A DNA stretch of 64,000 nucleotides from Przewalskia tangutica (GCA_029844215.1 CM056732.1:21933501-21997500); one strand, 5' to 3'. Counted from the first letter of the stretch, positions 1 to 11,990 are shown. Numbers and translations are program-made. The notes: generated by a model from the letters alone, not told the origin.

Positions 1-542
1 AGGTGGGGGGGGGGGGGGAGGAAGAGGAGAAAGAAAGTAGATTGTTTTGTTAAGTGGAAGAATGAGATTTTTAGGGCTTTAATTAGTATTTTTCAGATTT
101 TCTAAAAATGCATTTACCTCACACATCTAATTTACACTTTAACCCTCTAAGTGCTTTTTAAACTAAATTAATTCCCAAAGTAGTAAACCTTAATCTATTT
201 CTTTAAATCTTGATTTTCGTTTCCTTTAATTCCCGGGAATTCCATAAGGTCTCGTATTCTCCATGTCGTAATTCCCATAATATGTAATAATCCTCAAAAG
301 AGAAATATAAATAACTTATCATTTTAAATACACATTGACGTGTTCGTAGCTTGTGTAATTATATCTCATACCCATTATCCGAATCTTAATCTTAATGATG
401 TTCTTAATCCTTGTCTTAAACTTGCGAGGTGTAACAATACTAATTGTTGGTATCAACTGAAGTCAGAACGTAATGTTGTCTTCCATTTTTTCAGAAAAAA
501 AACAACAAAATGCATATTACACAAAATTCTTATTTTTTTTTT
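1..542. other. Non-coding stretch, no gene seen
   Basis: AT-rich sequence with a poly-G run at the very start. No conserved protein or RNA gene is recognisable. It is taken as 3' untranslated sequence of the Ogre-like element. Confidence 0.5.
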
Positions 543-840
543 TTGCATCACGAACTACGTCTTGACCTGATTCCCTCAGCGGGATACGTAGGCGGCCACA
601 TCGACTTCGGTCCCACATCATTTTAAAATCATAAAAATCCTTATTTTGCATCACGAACTACGTCTTGACCTGATTCCCTCAGCGGGATACGTAGGCGGCC
701 ACATCGACTTCGGTCCCACATTATTTTGAAATCATAAAAATCCTTATTTTGCAGCATGAACTACGTCTTGACCTGATTCTCTCATGAGGATACGTAGGCA
801 GGCATATCGGCTTCGGTCACACCATTAGAAATATTTTTTC
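543..840 (+). repeat. Three tandem copies of a ~104-bp repeat
   Basis: Units start near 543, 647 and 752. Each contains a block reading CTTGACCTGATT, a GGATACGTAGGC core, then a CATCG.CTTCGGTC block and an AT-rich spacer. The first two copies are nearly identical; the third has diverged (CTCATGAGGATACG instead of CTCAGCGGGATACG). Such motifs recur in 3' regions of plant Ogre/Tat elements. Confidence 0.85.
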
Positions 841-1398
841 CTTATTTTGCACAGGACTCGTTTTTATCCGTTGGAGAGTTTAGCATCCTCATATATTTTG
901 CATCCATGACTACCTACACATGACTGAGACATATTTTGAGGGTTGCATTTTAATCTACTCAATTGTACATTGTCCATATTCTCGCATTAGCTTTTCATTC
1001 ATGATAAAAAAAAAACAAATTGATTACCTGATCGCCTTGATAGCGTCAAAAATTCAATCTTACCCAGTTGAAAGTTCAACATCTTCATTTACCAGAAACT
1101 GAGATATTTTAAGGATTCACTGCAAGAAAATGACAATAGACAGGAAAAAAGCAGGCCAACTATGTCTTCAGTCCAAACCAAGAATGCAAGCGTCAAGAGC
1201 CAAAGCTACAGAGTCGACGCTAATCAACCACTTCTTTCTTGAAACTCACTAGGTTTTCTTTTAGTGCACGATCATCATATCAGCAAAGGCAGGAGCACAA
1301 CAATAAGCCCATGCGGGTTACAAACACACAACTTTTATGCAATGACGTTATCTCAACCCAGACGAGTCACAAAGCATGTACGTCCATAAAACAACGTC
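841..1398. other. Non-coding spacer between repeat arrays
   Basis: No gene is recognised. The sequence is low in complexity and without conserved coding signal; it is part of the 3' untranslated region of the Ogre-like element. Confidence 0.5.
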
Positions 1399-2910
1399 AT
1401 TTCATACAAGTCTATGCAACGACTTCATCCATGTTTCATCTATGCAATGACGAGCATCTGCATCGCGTCTATGCAATGACGCATTTCATAAAAGCCTATG
1501 CAACGACTTCATCTATGTTTCGTATATGCAACGACGAACATCTGCATCGCGTCTATGCAACGACGCATTTCATTTAAGCCTATGCAACAACTTCATCTAT
1601 ATTTCGTCTATGCAACGACGAACATCTGCATCACGTCTATGCAACGACGTCATTTCATTTAAGCCTATGCAACGGCTTCATCATGTTTCGTCTATGCAAC
1701 GACGAACATCTGCATCGCGTCTATGCAACGATGCCCTTTCTAAGCTTATGCAACGGCTTCATCTATGTTTTGTCTATGCAACGACGAGCATCTGCATCGC
1801 GTCTATGCAACGACGTCATTTCATCTAAGCCTATGCAACGGCTTCATCCATGTTTCGTCTATGCAACGACGAACATCTGCATCACGTCATCTGGCGGCGT
1901 CATTTCATCTAAGCTGTCTGGCGACTTCATTTATGTTTCGTCTATGCAACGACGAACATTTGCATCGCGTCTATGCAACGACGCCATTTCATTTAAGCCT
2001 ATGCAACGACTTCATCATGTTTCGTCTATGCAACGACGAGCATCTGCATCGCGTCTATGCAACGACGCCCTTTCTAAGCCTATGCAACGGCTTCATCCAT
2101 GTTTCGTCTATGCAATGACGAACATCTGCATCACGTCTATGCAACGACGTCATTTCATCTAAACCTATGCAACGACTTCATCTATGTTTCGTCTATACAA
2201 CGACGTGCATCTGCATCGCGTCTATGCAACGATGCCCTTTCTAAGCCTATGCAACGACTTCATCTATGTTTCGTCTATGCAACGACGAGCATCTGCATCG
2301 CGTCTATGCAACAACGTCATTTCATTTAAGCCTATGCAACGACTTCATCATGTTTCGTCTATGCAACGACGAACATCTACATTGCGTCTATGCAACGACA
2401 CATTTCATTTAAGCCTATGCAACGACTTCATCTCTGTTTCGTCTATGCAACGACGAACATTTGCATCGTGTCTATGCAACGACGCCATTTCATCTAAGCC
2501 TATGCAACGACTTCATCTATATTTCATCTATGCAACGGCGAACATTTACATCGCGTCTATGCAACGACGTCATTTCATCTAAGCCTATGCAACGACTTCA
2601 TATATGTTTCGTCTATGCAACGACGAGCATCTGCATCGCGTCCATGCAACGACACATTTCATTTAAGCCTATGCAACAGCTTCATCTCTGTTTCGTCTAT
2701 GCAACGACGAACATTTGCATCGCGTCTATGCAACGACGTCATTTCATCTAAGTCTATGCAACGACTTTATCTATATTTCGTCTATGCAACGATGAACATT
2801 TACATCGCGTCTATGCAACGACGTCATTTCATTTAAGCCTATGCAACAACTTCATCTATGTTTCGTCTATGCAACGACGAGCATCTGCATCGCGTCCATG
2901 CAATGACGCC
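1399..2910 (+). repeat. Minisatellite of ~18 units, period ~84 bp, with three sub-repeats
   Basis: The phrase TGCATCGCG (with small variants) recurs about every 83-86 bases at roughly 1451, 1527, 1620, 1704, 1786, 1873, 1954, 2038, 2119, 2205, 2287, 2370, 2454, 2539, 2626, 2709, 2793 and 2878. Each unit is built from three related ~28-bp sub-units that all begin with TATGCAACGAC, so the array is a higher-order repeat. Because the period is usually a multiple of three, long open frames run through it in more than one frame; they have no homology to known proteins and are judged artefacts. One unit (about 1885-1925) has two neighbouring sub-units where TATGCAACG is replaced by a CTGGCG-containing variant. 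Confidence 0.95.
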
Positions 2911-2959
2911 ATCAACATCTACAAACACCCTGTCTGTTACAGCACCACATCACCTGTAA

Positions 2960-3305
2960 CCCAGTGTCAATCATAATTCGACACTGGGACAAATTGTAAA
3001 TCTGCGTCGGCATTGTCTTTCATTTTGTAGCATCACAGCAGCCAGTGTCATCATGATTCGACACTGGGACAATTTTGAATCGGCGTCTGCCTGCTTTAAT
3101 TTTCTAGCATCGCAGCAACCCAGTGTCCTCATAATTCGACACTGGGACATATTTTTGAATCGGTATTCGTCCGTTCATAATTTTAGCATCGCAACAATCC
3201 AGTGTCCTCATAATTCGACACTGAGACATTTTTTAAATCTGAGTCAGCTTTGTTTTATTTTCGCATCACGAATGACCCAGTGTCATCATAATTCGACACT
3301 TGGAC
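2960..3305. repeat. Tandem array of five hairpin-forming units, period ~79 bp
   Basis: Units begin near 2960, 3041, 3119, 3199 and 3276. Each carries CCCAGTGTC, then a ~10-base AT-rich loop (such as ATCATAATTC), then GACACTGGG, giving a 9-bp inverted repeat. Some arms have one mismatch (GACACTGAG at ~3217, GACACTTGG at ~3297). The same array, inverted and with the same period, occurs at 33297-33633 beside the other Ogre-like LTR. Confidence 0.9.
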
Positions 3306-3425
3306 AATTTTGAGTTTGCATCATCCCCACTTTTGAGTTCTAGTTTATAAAACAGGACAAAATTGGCTACAAGTCAACATCTTTGTCCGAAGACTCTTCC
3401 ATCATCTCCGTACAAGAGGACGTCT

Positions 3426-5777
3426 TGTTGTGATCCAATTTTGACCCGTTTTTTATATATTTATTGCAATTTTATGTGTTTTAGGACACCGCATTTTAAT
3501 CATCATTTTTGCATTTTTTACATAATATTCTATGTTTATTTCTTCACAAAAATGACATTGCATCTTTTTATTTTAAATTAAGCATTATGTCTTTGTTAAT
3601 ATTATGTTTCTATTATTATTATGTTTGCATCTCTTTAAATAATTAATTGACATCCTGTTTTTACTTTGAATTAGGCATTAAACATTTCTTAAATATTGTT
3701 TTTATTATTATCGCATCGGCGTTTGCCTTTTAATAATTTTGCATCTTTTTAAATAATTTTTCTTTAAAATAATTAATTCGTTTTGCATTTCATCAAATCA
3801 GTCCCAATTTGAGGCTTAATTCGGATCAGTCCAATCCAACACCCTTTTTTATTTTATTTTTATTTTAATCCAACACTCTTTTATTTCCCCCCAAAACAAT
3901 ACCACACTTTTCATCCCCCCCCCCCCACAAATACCAAACCCTAATCCTACCCCTATAAAACAAAACATCTCCCCCCAACAAAGGATGACCATCCGCAGCC
4001 TACATCTGCCCTCTCCCTCACCCTCTCTCCTTGCCTTTTCCGTCGCCGCCGCCGCCCTTCGCCGGAGCTCCAAGCTCCGGCGAACCTCCTTTAAACGCCC
4101 TGGAGCCGCAACACTCTCTCTCTTTCTATACACAGCATACACGCACCACCACGCTCGCCCGGCCGTGAAACCACCACCTTCGCCCGGAGCCGTGAAACGA
4201 TGCCGCCATCACTGTCCCGTCGAACCCTAAATCCATCGGTGAACCACCGTTCCCCACTGTTCCCGTCGACCCTCACCCTGTAACCTTTTCTTTTGCTGCA
4301 TCGTTTCTGCCTCGCAGGAGTTGGCCATGCCGTGGCGGAGAGCGTTCCTGATTCCGCACGGTGTGTTGTTGGTTATGTGAACTGATTTTCTCATTTTTGT
4401 TTTATATGGCCGGAGCCTGAGATCCGGCGAGGCTACTGTTTGTTTCTCTGTTTTGTTGTTGAACTGATTTCCGGTGTTGCTATGAAATTTCCGGGACCTT
4501 GTTGGTTCATTTTCGTTCGATCTGACGCCTGTTGTGGACTGATTTAACTTGATTTTCTGATTTTTTGGCTGGAGTTTTCTTAAAATTATGGCGACGTTCG
4601 ACTGTTGGTTACTGCTTTACTGTTGTTTGTCGGACGGAGTTTCTAAAAATTTCGGCGACCTCCGTTGGCTTTATTTCTGCGATCTGTTTGTGCGTTATGA
4701 TTGATTGATGATTTTTCTTATTTTTAACCACTGTTCGCGGGCTATTTCGTGTTCGTTGGGTTGTTGTAATTGTTTCTACTATTTCAGACAGTCCTTTGGC
4801 AATTTTAACCCTATGATTTATGTATTTAATGATTTTGAACATATTGCTAGTTGCTGCACTTGAATATTTGATATTTTTCCGATTTGAACAAGGATACTAC
4901 ACTTATGGCTAATGAAAAAGTTATCCGTCGATTTTTGAGGCCTCCACAATTGCAAAGACGGAAAATAAAATAAATGAAGCTTTCTGGGCGTTGATTATTT
5001 CTTCTACTTACATCGGATAACCAACATGCGCTGGCAGGGCGAATCCTCGCAGCCGCACTTGTTAGAATGTCCCACTTTATTTTTATATATATCTAGGCCT
5101 TCTGTGTTTAAAACTATTACTGTTTTGACGCGGATCTGAAGGTTTTATTTATTTTATTATTTTTAACAATATTGGCCGATGAAGGAATCTCCGTCTGATT
5201 TCCAAGGTCTCCTCTGTGCAAAAGACGGATTTATTTTTGGCTTTACTTATTAATTCCTGTCATTGCTTTAAAATTATTTATTCTATTACTAACACTTTTA
5301 CTAAGTGTTTATGCAGGTACCCGAAGATCAACTTGTGCAGAAGGCCTAAAAAAGGCTAAAAAATGTCCCGGAGTTTTATTTTATGTCGCATTTAATTTTA
5401 GTTTTATTATTTTGTATTGCATTTTATTTTAATTATAAATTATGAAAAATGCTTAGAATACGTAGAATAAAAAAGACAATAAATAACTAACCTAGGTTTG
5501 AACAAATAACCGCAAGTTAGCGGATCTTAAAGGATGCATAACCCCTTCCCCCTTTAGGATAATAAAGAACCCTGATTCAAAATTTCATTAATTTCGCAGA
5601 CCATTAAATGAAGATTAATTGCGGTATTTTTATTGCAATAAATCAAGTGTCCTAATTCACTTAACTAATTAGGTGGCGACTCCTCGAAATCAGCATTATT
5701 GCTCCATCCAAGGAACCGCTCCAAAGAGCAACGTTGCGGATACCGTTCAGACCCCGAGGTCAAAAACGGGCGTGACA
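3426..5777 (+). mobile_element. LTR of Ogre-like element, copy A
   Basis: The repeat opens with TGTTGTGATCC and closes with GGGCGTGACA. It is preceded by a short purine-rich tract (ACAAGAGGA at ~3411) that could be the polypurine tract. Length ~2352 bp matches the inverted copy at 30874-33175 (~2302 bp). Landmarks shared with that copy include the GGTACCCG/CGGGTACC block, the GTTAGCGGATC block, CCCCTTCC..CTTTAGGATAATAA and AGGTGGCGACT. A GC-richer stretch at 3990-4340 contains short open frames on both strands without recognisable homology. The start is set by comparing the two copies. Confidence 0.75.
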
Positions 5778-6275
5778 GACATTATTTCATATTTCTTGTA
5801 TTGCAACGAGATAGCAGCAATTATCACCTGTTCTAGTACATGACATGACACATTAGCTTCATTCACAACTTTACAAGCATTCTTATTAATTTTCACCTCA
5901 AGATTGTCATCACACAATTGACTAATACTCATCAAATTAGTCTTTAAACCTTCAATCATGTAAGACATTTCTTAAAGTTGGAAATCCAGGAACATCCAAG
6001 ATTTCTTTTCCATTTTTTTTTAATTTTTACTTCCACAGTTACATTAACTCCATTGAATAACTCACAGTTCTTTAGAAACTTCTTTGTACCTGTCATGTGG
6101 TGAGAACATCCACTATCAAAGTACCAAAAACCTGCAATGTTAGTTCTTAAAGAATTTATCACAACATTACAAGTTTCAACATGTTTGGGATCTCAAACTC
6201 TTTTAAAACATTTTTACATTTCAGCTCAGAAATGTTGCTTTGAATGTTGTCAGAAATGTTGGACAACATTTTAGG
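5778..6275 (-). mobile_element. Inverted fragment of the SIRE-like copia element (protease region)
   Basis: On the minus strand this segment repeats the region 8830-9330 of the adjacent plus-strand element: the protease signature DSGCSHHMTG is encoded at ~6070-6130, preceded by the same motif-rich spacer (ATGTTGTCC..GACAACAT). A short continuation at 5747-5968 matches the region after the protease (MIEGLKTNLMSISQLCDD). Its right edge abuts a polypurine tract and an LTR start in the opposite orientation; its left edge is the end of the Ogre-like LTR. It is a fragment with no complete frame. Confidence 0.85.
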
Positions 6276-6290
6276 CAAAAAGGGGGAGAA
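6276..6290 (+). other. Extra polypurine tract before the first LTR
   Basis: The tract GGCAAAAAGGGGGAGAA lies directly before the TGTTAATG start of the left LTR. A polypurine tract normally precedes only the 3' LTR, so this LTR looks like the 3' LTR of one copy and the 5' LTR of the next. Confidence 0.8.
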
Positions 6291-6952
6291 TGTTAATGTT
6301 AGGATTGGTATCATGACATTTTTCCTAACATGTCGTTTTCCAGAATATGTCAGAACAAATGTCTTGACATTTGGTGACGATACAATGCTGATTTGCCTAT
6401 CTTCATGGACTGTTTTTCAGGAAACTGTGACCTTATTTAACACATGGCAAATTGACTTGGCAAGGAGTATTTAAAGCAGATTATGATCGGTGAAGACCAA
6501 GTCCAAGTGGAGCATAACTTGAGGAGCAAGACGTGGAAGAAAAAGTCCAAGTTGTTGAGAAATTCTCTCCTCAAGTTTCTGTCACACGTGACCACTTTTA
6601 GCTCAACCTCTACAACCAATTGATGAACTTTTCAAGGAGGACTCTCTACTATAAATAGAGAGGGCATATCAGTGAATCAATACCCAGAAACAAAATGTAA
6701 AAATACCACGAGAGCTCTCGGGATTTCTTATCAGAAATCTGGATCAGAAAATGTTTCCTGAGTTTGTGACGACATTCTGCATGACATTTCAGTCGTTGTT
6801 TCAGATTCTAGATTAGCTTTATATGGAGCGATTGTAATGAGATGTTTGTCACTTCTATTTAGATAAATTTTTCAGGCATAAGTCATCTGCGACTTAACTT
6901 TTTTATTCCTTTTGTATCATCTTGTAAATATTGTAAAGAAAGAAATATATCA

Positions 6953-7004
<52 letters not shown>

Positions 7005-7260
7005 ACTTTGGTCATTGACCATCATTGGTTATATTAATATATAACCTATGAAAATTAAACCTTCGTGTCTTTATTATTTCCGCTGCATTTTACTCTTCAA
7101 AGGTTTATTCTATTTTTAACTGAACATTGTTTTTACCGAAATGTCATCAGTTATGTCAGATGACATTTTCGCTGACATTTGCAAACTGTTCCAGCATTCG
7201 AATTGAGTTAATTTCCAGTTTGTTTTTATTATATCATAGCTGTACCCCCGGGACCCAACA
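6291..7260 (+). mobile_element. 5' LTR of the SIRE-like element
   Basis: The LTR starts TGTTAATG and ends GGGACCCAACA, followed by the primer-binding site. It contains a TATAAATAG box at ~6650 in the expected promoter area and a (TA)n tract at ~6957-7000. Its partner is 13923-14964; the most obvious differences are an extra ~60-bp block at ~14115-14225 in the right copy and the length of the TA tract. Confidence 0.9.
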
Positions 7261-7262
7261 AG

Positions 7263-7275
7263 TGGTATCAGAGCC
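7263..7275 (+). other. Primer-binding site, initiator tRNA-Met type
   Basis: TGGTATCAGAGCC begins two bases after the LTR end and matches the usual complement of the 3' end of plant initiator methionine tRNA. Confidence 0.9.
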
Positions 7276-7316
7276 GACACTTAACATAATAAGTGCTAAT
7301 GTCCTTTTACTCTAAC

Positions 7317-8950
7317 TATAGATCCGGCTAATCCAAATATTGGTAGACTTTCCATTTTAAATGAAACAAAATGTACCTATTGAGGATTCACCTACGTTCT
7401 CACATCAAATCAATTGATGTTAGGGCATGAAGATCTATAACCAATGTGTATGTTGTTCAAATGATGCCGCCGGATAAGGAAGGTGACATTTTGTTAAAAC
7501 TGAATCCAAATGGACGGTAGAAGGAACCAATAATACTAGCTTAACGAAAAGGTCTTAAATGCAATTTTTGGATGAGTTGATCTTTACATGTTTAAACTCG
7601 TTCAAAACTGCGCAATGGCTAATGATGCATGAGATACTTTACAAATTCATTGTGAAGGTAGATCAAATGTTCATCAAATTAAGCTACACATCATCATGAG
7701 CAAATATGAACCTTTAAGGATGAAAGAAGCAGATGATATTAAATCTTATTTTAAAGGCTCTCCGTTCTCTTCTTGAAAAGTTCAATTTAAAGTTTTGTGC
7801 CTTTGAAGAAGCTCATATCTTACTCACATCTTGCTACTATGAACCTTCATACCTCGATGAGCATTCTCAAAACCTGAGATGAACATTAAGATTCAAAGGG
7901 AACTATATTAGAACAAGAATGTGACACTTTAAGTTCAATCCTTAGAGAATCAAATCAATGAAGAAGATGAGAATCTTGAAGAACTTGGTGAAGATGTTAA
8001 TGTTGTCTTACTCACTCGAAATTACAATTCGAATGTGAGGAAGTTCAACAATGAGAGAAATCAATCTAAATCTAAAAAGCATCAAAACCAAGACTTCAAT
8101 CAAAAGTCCACCAAGTTCCTTCCAAGTACTCAAAAAGAAAGTCCACTAGAAGAGGAAGAAGATCAAGAAATCAAATCACAAGCAATCGACCACTTTGTTT
8201 TACGCGGTTCACTGCGAAAATGAAAATGTAAATGCGTAATGTTGCCTCAGATGTCACGACATTTCAGGCAACATCTACAACGACATCTGCAGCTTCAGCA
8301 ACATCTGAAAGGTACATATTCTTTATCTATCCTGAGAGTATGAATCATGTTTAATGCAAAGATGACATGATTAATGAATTACAAAACATTTGTAAAACAC
8401 TAATCATAGAATCCAAGTAACTTGAGACAAAGGTAATATCTTTAACTCGTGAGAATGTAGATCTAAAAGGCATAATAACCGTACTAGAGGTTGCACTTAC
8501 CAAATAGGATACTGCATTCGGTAAGATTCGTGCAAAATTGAATTTATCCAAAAGAAACCTTCCGTAATCTCTACTCATGGACTTCTAAATTGAAAGAGAT
8601 ACTCAGCTTTAGAAAACCTCCACATGTAGGTATTGAGTATGAAAACTCTCTTAAAACTTTCTGCTCTAGTTTGTTTGACAAAAATGAGAAAATGTGCTTT
8701 GTAAAAGAAAAGTGATTAAATAATAGGTTCTCATATAAGTCAAAAGGATATGAAGTTTGTGTGCCGTCATTGTAACTCCTCTGGGTTTTTTAAACCGTAT
8801 TGTTTTCAAACTTCAGAATTCTGTGAGCGAAATGTTGCCTAAAATGTTGTCCAACATTTCTGACAACATTCAAAGCAACATTTCTGAGCTGAAATGTAAA
8901 AATGTTTTAAAAGAGTTTGAGATCCCAAACATGTTGAAACTTGTAATGTT
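7317..8950 (+). pseudogene. Decayed copia gag of the SIRE-like element
   Basis: The reading frame resembles a UBN2-type gag: DPANPNIGRLS near 7320, then IKSIDVRAWxS-like sequence, DAWxTLQIHCEGRSNV at ~7620, KADNIKSYFKALRSLLEKFN-like sequence at ~7730. The initiator ATG appears mutated to ATA at ~7317, and stops and frameshifts break the frame. The charged, Gln/Lys-rich segment at 8035-8223 stands where a zinc-knuckle region is expected but has no CCHC motif. Region 8330-8730 resembles the charged coiled-coil tail of SIRE-type gag. Capsid function is lost. Confidence 0.7.
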
Positions 8951-9160
8951 GTGATAAATGCTTTAAGAACTAACATTGCAGGTTTTTGGTACTATGATAG
9001 TGGATGTTCTCACCACATGACAGGTACAAAGGAGTTTCTAAAAAATTATGAGTTATTCAATGGAGTTAACGTAACTTATGGAGGTAAAATAAAAGAATTG
9101 GAAAAGAAATCTTGGATGTTCCTGGATGTCCAAATTTTAAGAAATGTCTTACACGATTGA
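8951..9160 (+). pseudogene. Copia protease fragment
   Basis: Encodes NIAGFWYYDSGCSHHMTGTK, with the D-S-G aspartic protease signature in the usual copia context and the following GGKIKE segment. The frame breaks after ~9160. The inverted piece at 5956-6162 encodes the same part. Confidence 0.85.
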
Positions 9161-9339
9161 AGGTTTAATGACTAAATTGATGAGCCAAATTGTGTAATGA
9201 CAATCTGGAGGTGAAATTTAATAAGAATGCTTGAAAAGTTACGAATGAAGCTAATGAGTGTGTCGAATGAGGTACTAGAACATGTGATAATTGTTATCTT
9301 ATTGCAAGACAAGAGACAAACAATAATTTCAAGATAAGA

Positions 9340-10200
9340 CGACACAAAACTATGGCATCAAGTTGGGGCATGTCAAATACCGCAATCTGAAAAAATTGGT
9401 CCCAAATGAAGCGGTTAGAGACTTACCCAACTTCAGTCATAAAGGTAAAACAGTCTGTGCAGATTGTCTCCAAGGTAATCAAACCCGTGTTTTCCATAAT
9501 GTTGTCCAGAATGACGGACAACATTCAAGTATGTCTCACTATTTTCAATTGTTACACATGGATCTTATGAATCAAATTGAGGTAGACAGTATAGGAGACA
9601 TGTAGTATTCCTATGTGATAGCACATGATTTTTCTAAGTACTCATGGATATATTTCTTGAAAGAAAAATCACAACTTTCGACATTTTTAAAATTGTGCAT
9701 TCTAGAATTAGGAACATGTTCTATTCTCCTATTTTTTTGGATTATATCAGACCATGGAAAATAATTTGAAAACATCTCCTTCACAAAATTTTGTGAGAAA
9801 AGAGGAATTTTTCATGAGTTTTTTCTGCTTCCAAAAACTCCTTAACAGATGGGTAGCACAAAGGAAGAATAGAACATGGTAAGGAATGACTAGAGTTTTG
9901 CTTAATTCTAAAAATTGTCAAAATATTTTTTACTGTCTGTCACATCACTAATAGAGTCTATTTAAGGTCTGTAACAAAGATGACATCCTATGACCTAATA
10001 TATGGAAAGAAACCTAACTTGTGTTACTTTCATATTTTTGGGTGTATTTATTACTTTTTAAATGATAGAGACTATCTGGCTAAGTTTTACTCTAAGAGTG
10101 ACAAAGGGATTTTTGTTGGCTATTTCCAAAATAGTCATGCTTATTGAGTGTACAATCTAAGGATAAAAACTGTACAGAAGAAGACTGCTGAAGTCGATAA
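9340..10200 (+). pseudogene. Copia integrase of the SIRE-like element, broken
   Basis: The zinc-binding N-terminal part is visible at 9355-9480 (LGHVKYRNLKKLVPN, then CADCLQGNQ). The catalytic core starts with LLHMDLM at ~9550 (first Asp) and YVIAHDFSKYSWIYFLKEKS at ~9615. Stops occur from ~9603 on. The C-terminal region with FIFLGVF and FVGYFQNS-like sequence extends to ~10160 in shifted frames. Integrase would join the cDNA to the host genome; this copy cannot. Confidence 0.8.
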
Positions 10201-10645
10201 TACATGTGGAAATGCGTAGAATGCTGAAACTCCAGATGTTGCTCCAAATGTCACGACATCCGAAGCAACATCTGAAGCAGAATCAGAGACCACAGAAGGT
10301 GTGAATGAGGAGTCAAATACTGAATTGCTAAATCAAAGGGACCCCTCATCAAGGATTATGAAGAATCATCCAACATGTCAAGTGATAGGGGGAGTGTTTG
10401 AAGGATTTAGAACAAGAAGCAAAGAACCTCATAATTACCGAGTCATGGTTAGATATGTGTGCATGTCTAACATTTATCATAAGGTGAGTCTTTCTTATTT
10501 TTATGTCTACATTACAACCAAAGAATGTTGTCGGTGTAGATATAATGTTTAGTGTTTGTGTATGTGCTTGATTCCAAGCCTATCCAAAGTCTCCCACTTA
10601 AATGCCGTAAAATGTGTCATCTGATATGTTGTCGGCATATGTGAG

Positions 10646-11090
10646 TTGGGAATTTGGTATTCCAAAGACACTAATCATAATTTAATAGGATATAGTGACT
10701 TGGATTGGGCTGGTGATGTGAGTGATATAAAATGTACAAATAGAGGATATTTTTATCTTGGCAATAAATCTTATTTTTTTTGTAGAGTCGTAAACAAAAT
10801 TGTGTCTCACTTTCAACTGCTGAATCTGAATATGTAGCAGTTGGAAGTTGTTGTTCTCAATGAATATGACTAAGACACATGTTAAACGAGTATGGTTTTA
10901 CTAGCAATATTTGTTTTTGTATTATGATTAGACATCATTTTTTTAAAAAGAGATTTGATTGAAAAACAGCTAGTTCAAATTAAACATGTTGATACTCTTC
11001 ATCAACTAGCTGATACTTTTATAAAAGTTTTGGATCATGAGAGATTTTCTAGTGTAGAAATCTCGTGGTCCTTGTAATCTCTATTTGGGA
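10646..11090 (+). pseudogene. Copia RNase H fragment
   Basis: Encodes GYSDLDWAGDVSD and TNRGYFYLGN (copia RNase H signature DxDWAG..D), followed after a frame change by STAESEYVAVGS-like and later VKHVDTLHQLADTFIK-like sequence. It directly follows the integrase-RT linker, because the whole reverse transcriptase (normally about 1 kb) is absent between ~10460 and ~10640. Confidence 0.85.
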
Positions 11091-11099
11091 ATTTTTGGT

Positions 11100-11990
11100 A
11101 AATGTCGGCTGGAATGTATCTAACATTTCGGGTGACATTTACTTGTGTAATATCATAATCTGATTTTCAGTATTGTTTTTGGCTGATTTTTGTTCACACA
11201 GATATGATTCCAAACATGATTTTAATGTGATACCGTTCTATGCGATGATATTAGATATCATAAAAATGAGTATCAAAATAAGGCAAAGTCTTTCTAATTC
11301 TCGGCAACTGTGCAATACGGAAAAAACCCTTGAAATTGATATCATTCCTATACTATAGGAGTATCAAAGTGTTTAAACAAAGAAAAATATTATGAGGATG
11401 CTAAATAAATATTCTTGTTTTTGACACGAAAATGAATTTTGTATGTGTTTTATGATTCAATGGAAAAATGTTACATTGGTATGGAGGTTAAACTCATAAA
11501 ATCATATATGAAACGTGTCTTGATTTGTTGCCGAAAGGAAGATGTTCTTGAAGGATCATGATACTTATGTTGTACAAAATGTTTCCAACATTACTGTTGA
11601 CATTCTCAGATAATGATATTTGTTGGGATGCGATGTATAACTGATTTTGAAAATTCAGTTATTTTTCTCCCTATTTTTATGCCTTGTTTAATAGGAATTT
11701 CAAACTTTAAACTGATAATATTATTTTTATTCATACTTTGATGTCTAGTTAGTTTATCCCAATATTTTAGGTGTAAGTTATTGTGTAAAATTGAAACATC
11801 TAAATCTAAGGGATTTTTGTTGCTTAGAAAGATCTGACATGTATATACATATTCCTCTCATTTGTTATTTTTTTATCATCTTTGATTTTCCCTATAAATA
11901 AATTAGTTATTCTACCAACTTTATAAATCATTCTTTACTTGTTTGTCATTATTGTTATCTTTTTGTTTTTTTTTCGAAAAAAAAAAAAAT
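11100..11990. other. Spacer between RNase H and the envelope-like region
   Basis: No conserved domain is visible. AT-rich sequence with two of the ATGTYG/CRACAT motif clusters (11100-11150 and 11577-11605). Confidence 0.5.

Larger units (their letters stand above)
1..5777 (+). mobile_element. Ogre/Tat-like Ty3-gypsy element, 3' portion (copy A)
   Basis: This is the downstream end of a large LTR retrotransposon whose coding part lies left of the window. Seen: no gag-pol homology in 1-3425, three separate tandem arrays, then a long LTR ending in TGACA at 5777. Much of the region aligns by eye, inverted, with 30874-33660, which shows it belongs to a dispersed family. The repeated motif with GGGATACGTAGGC in the first array, the multi-kb LTR and the repeat-rich 3' untranslated region are typical of Ogre/Tat-lineage elements; the lineage call is inferred because no polymerase is visible. 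The first 20 bases hold a G-rich run. Short open frames here are by-products of the repeats. Confidence 0.65.

Noticed and set aside
1239..2836. Series of 70-160-aa open frames over the 84-bp repeats
   Set aside because: They are produced by a repeat period divisible by three, exist in several overlapping frames, lack homology and have no gene context.
1395..2910. CRISPR-like array
   Set aside because: Units are contiguous and variable with no constant repeat/unique spacer alternation, there are no cas genes and the DNA is eukaryotic.
3849..4276. Arg/Glu- and Pro/Ser-rich open frames on both strands
   Set aside because: They lie inside the Ogre-like LTR in its GC-rich part, are not conserved in the second LTR copy and look like low-complexity by-products.
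6276..6291. Simple self-integration (autointegration) as the cause of the inverted protease piece
   Set aside because: Self-integration would join internal DNA directly to the LTR terminus, but a polypurine tract lies between, so a different path is needed.
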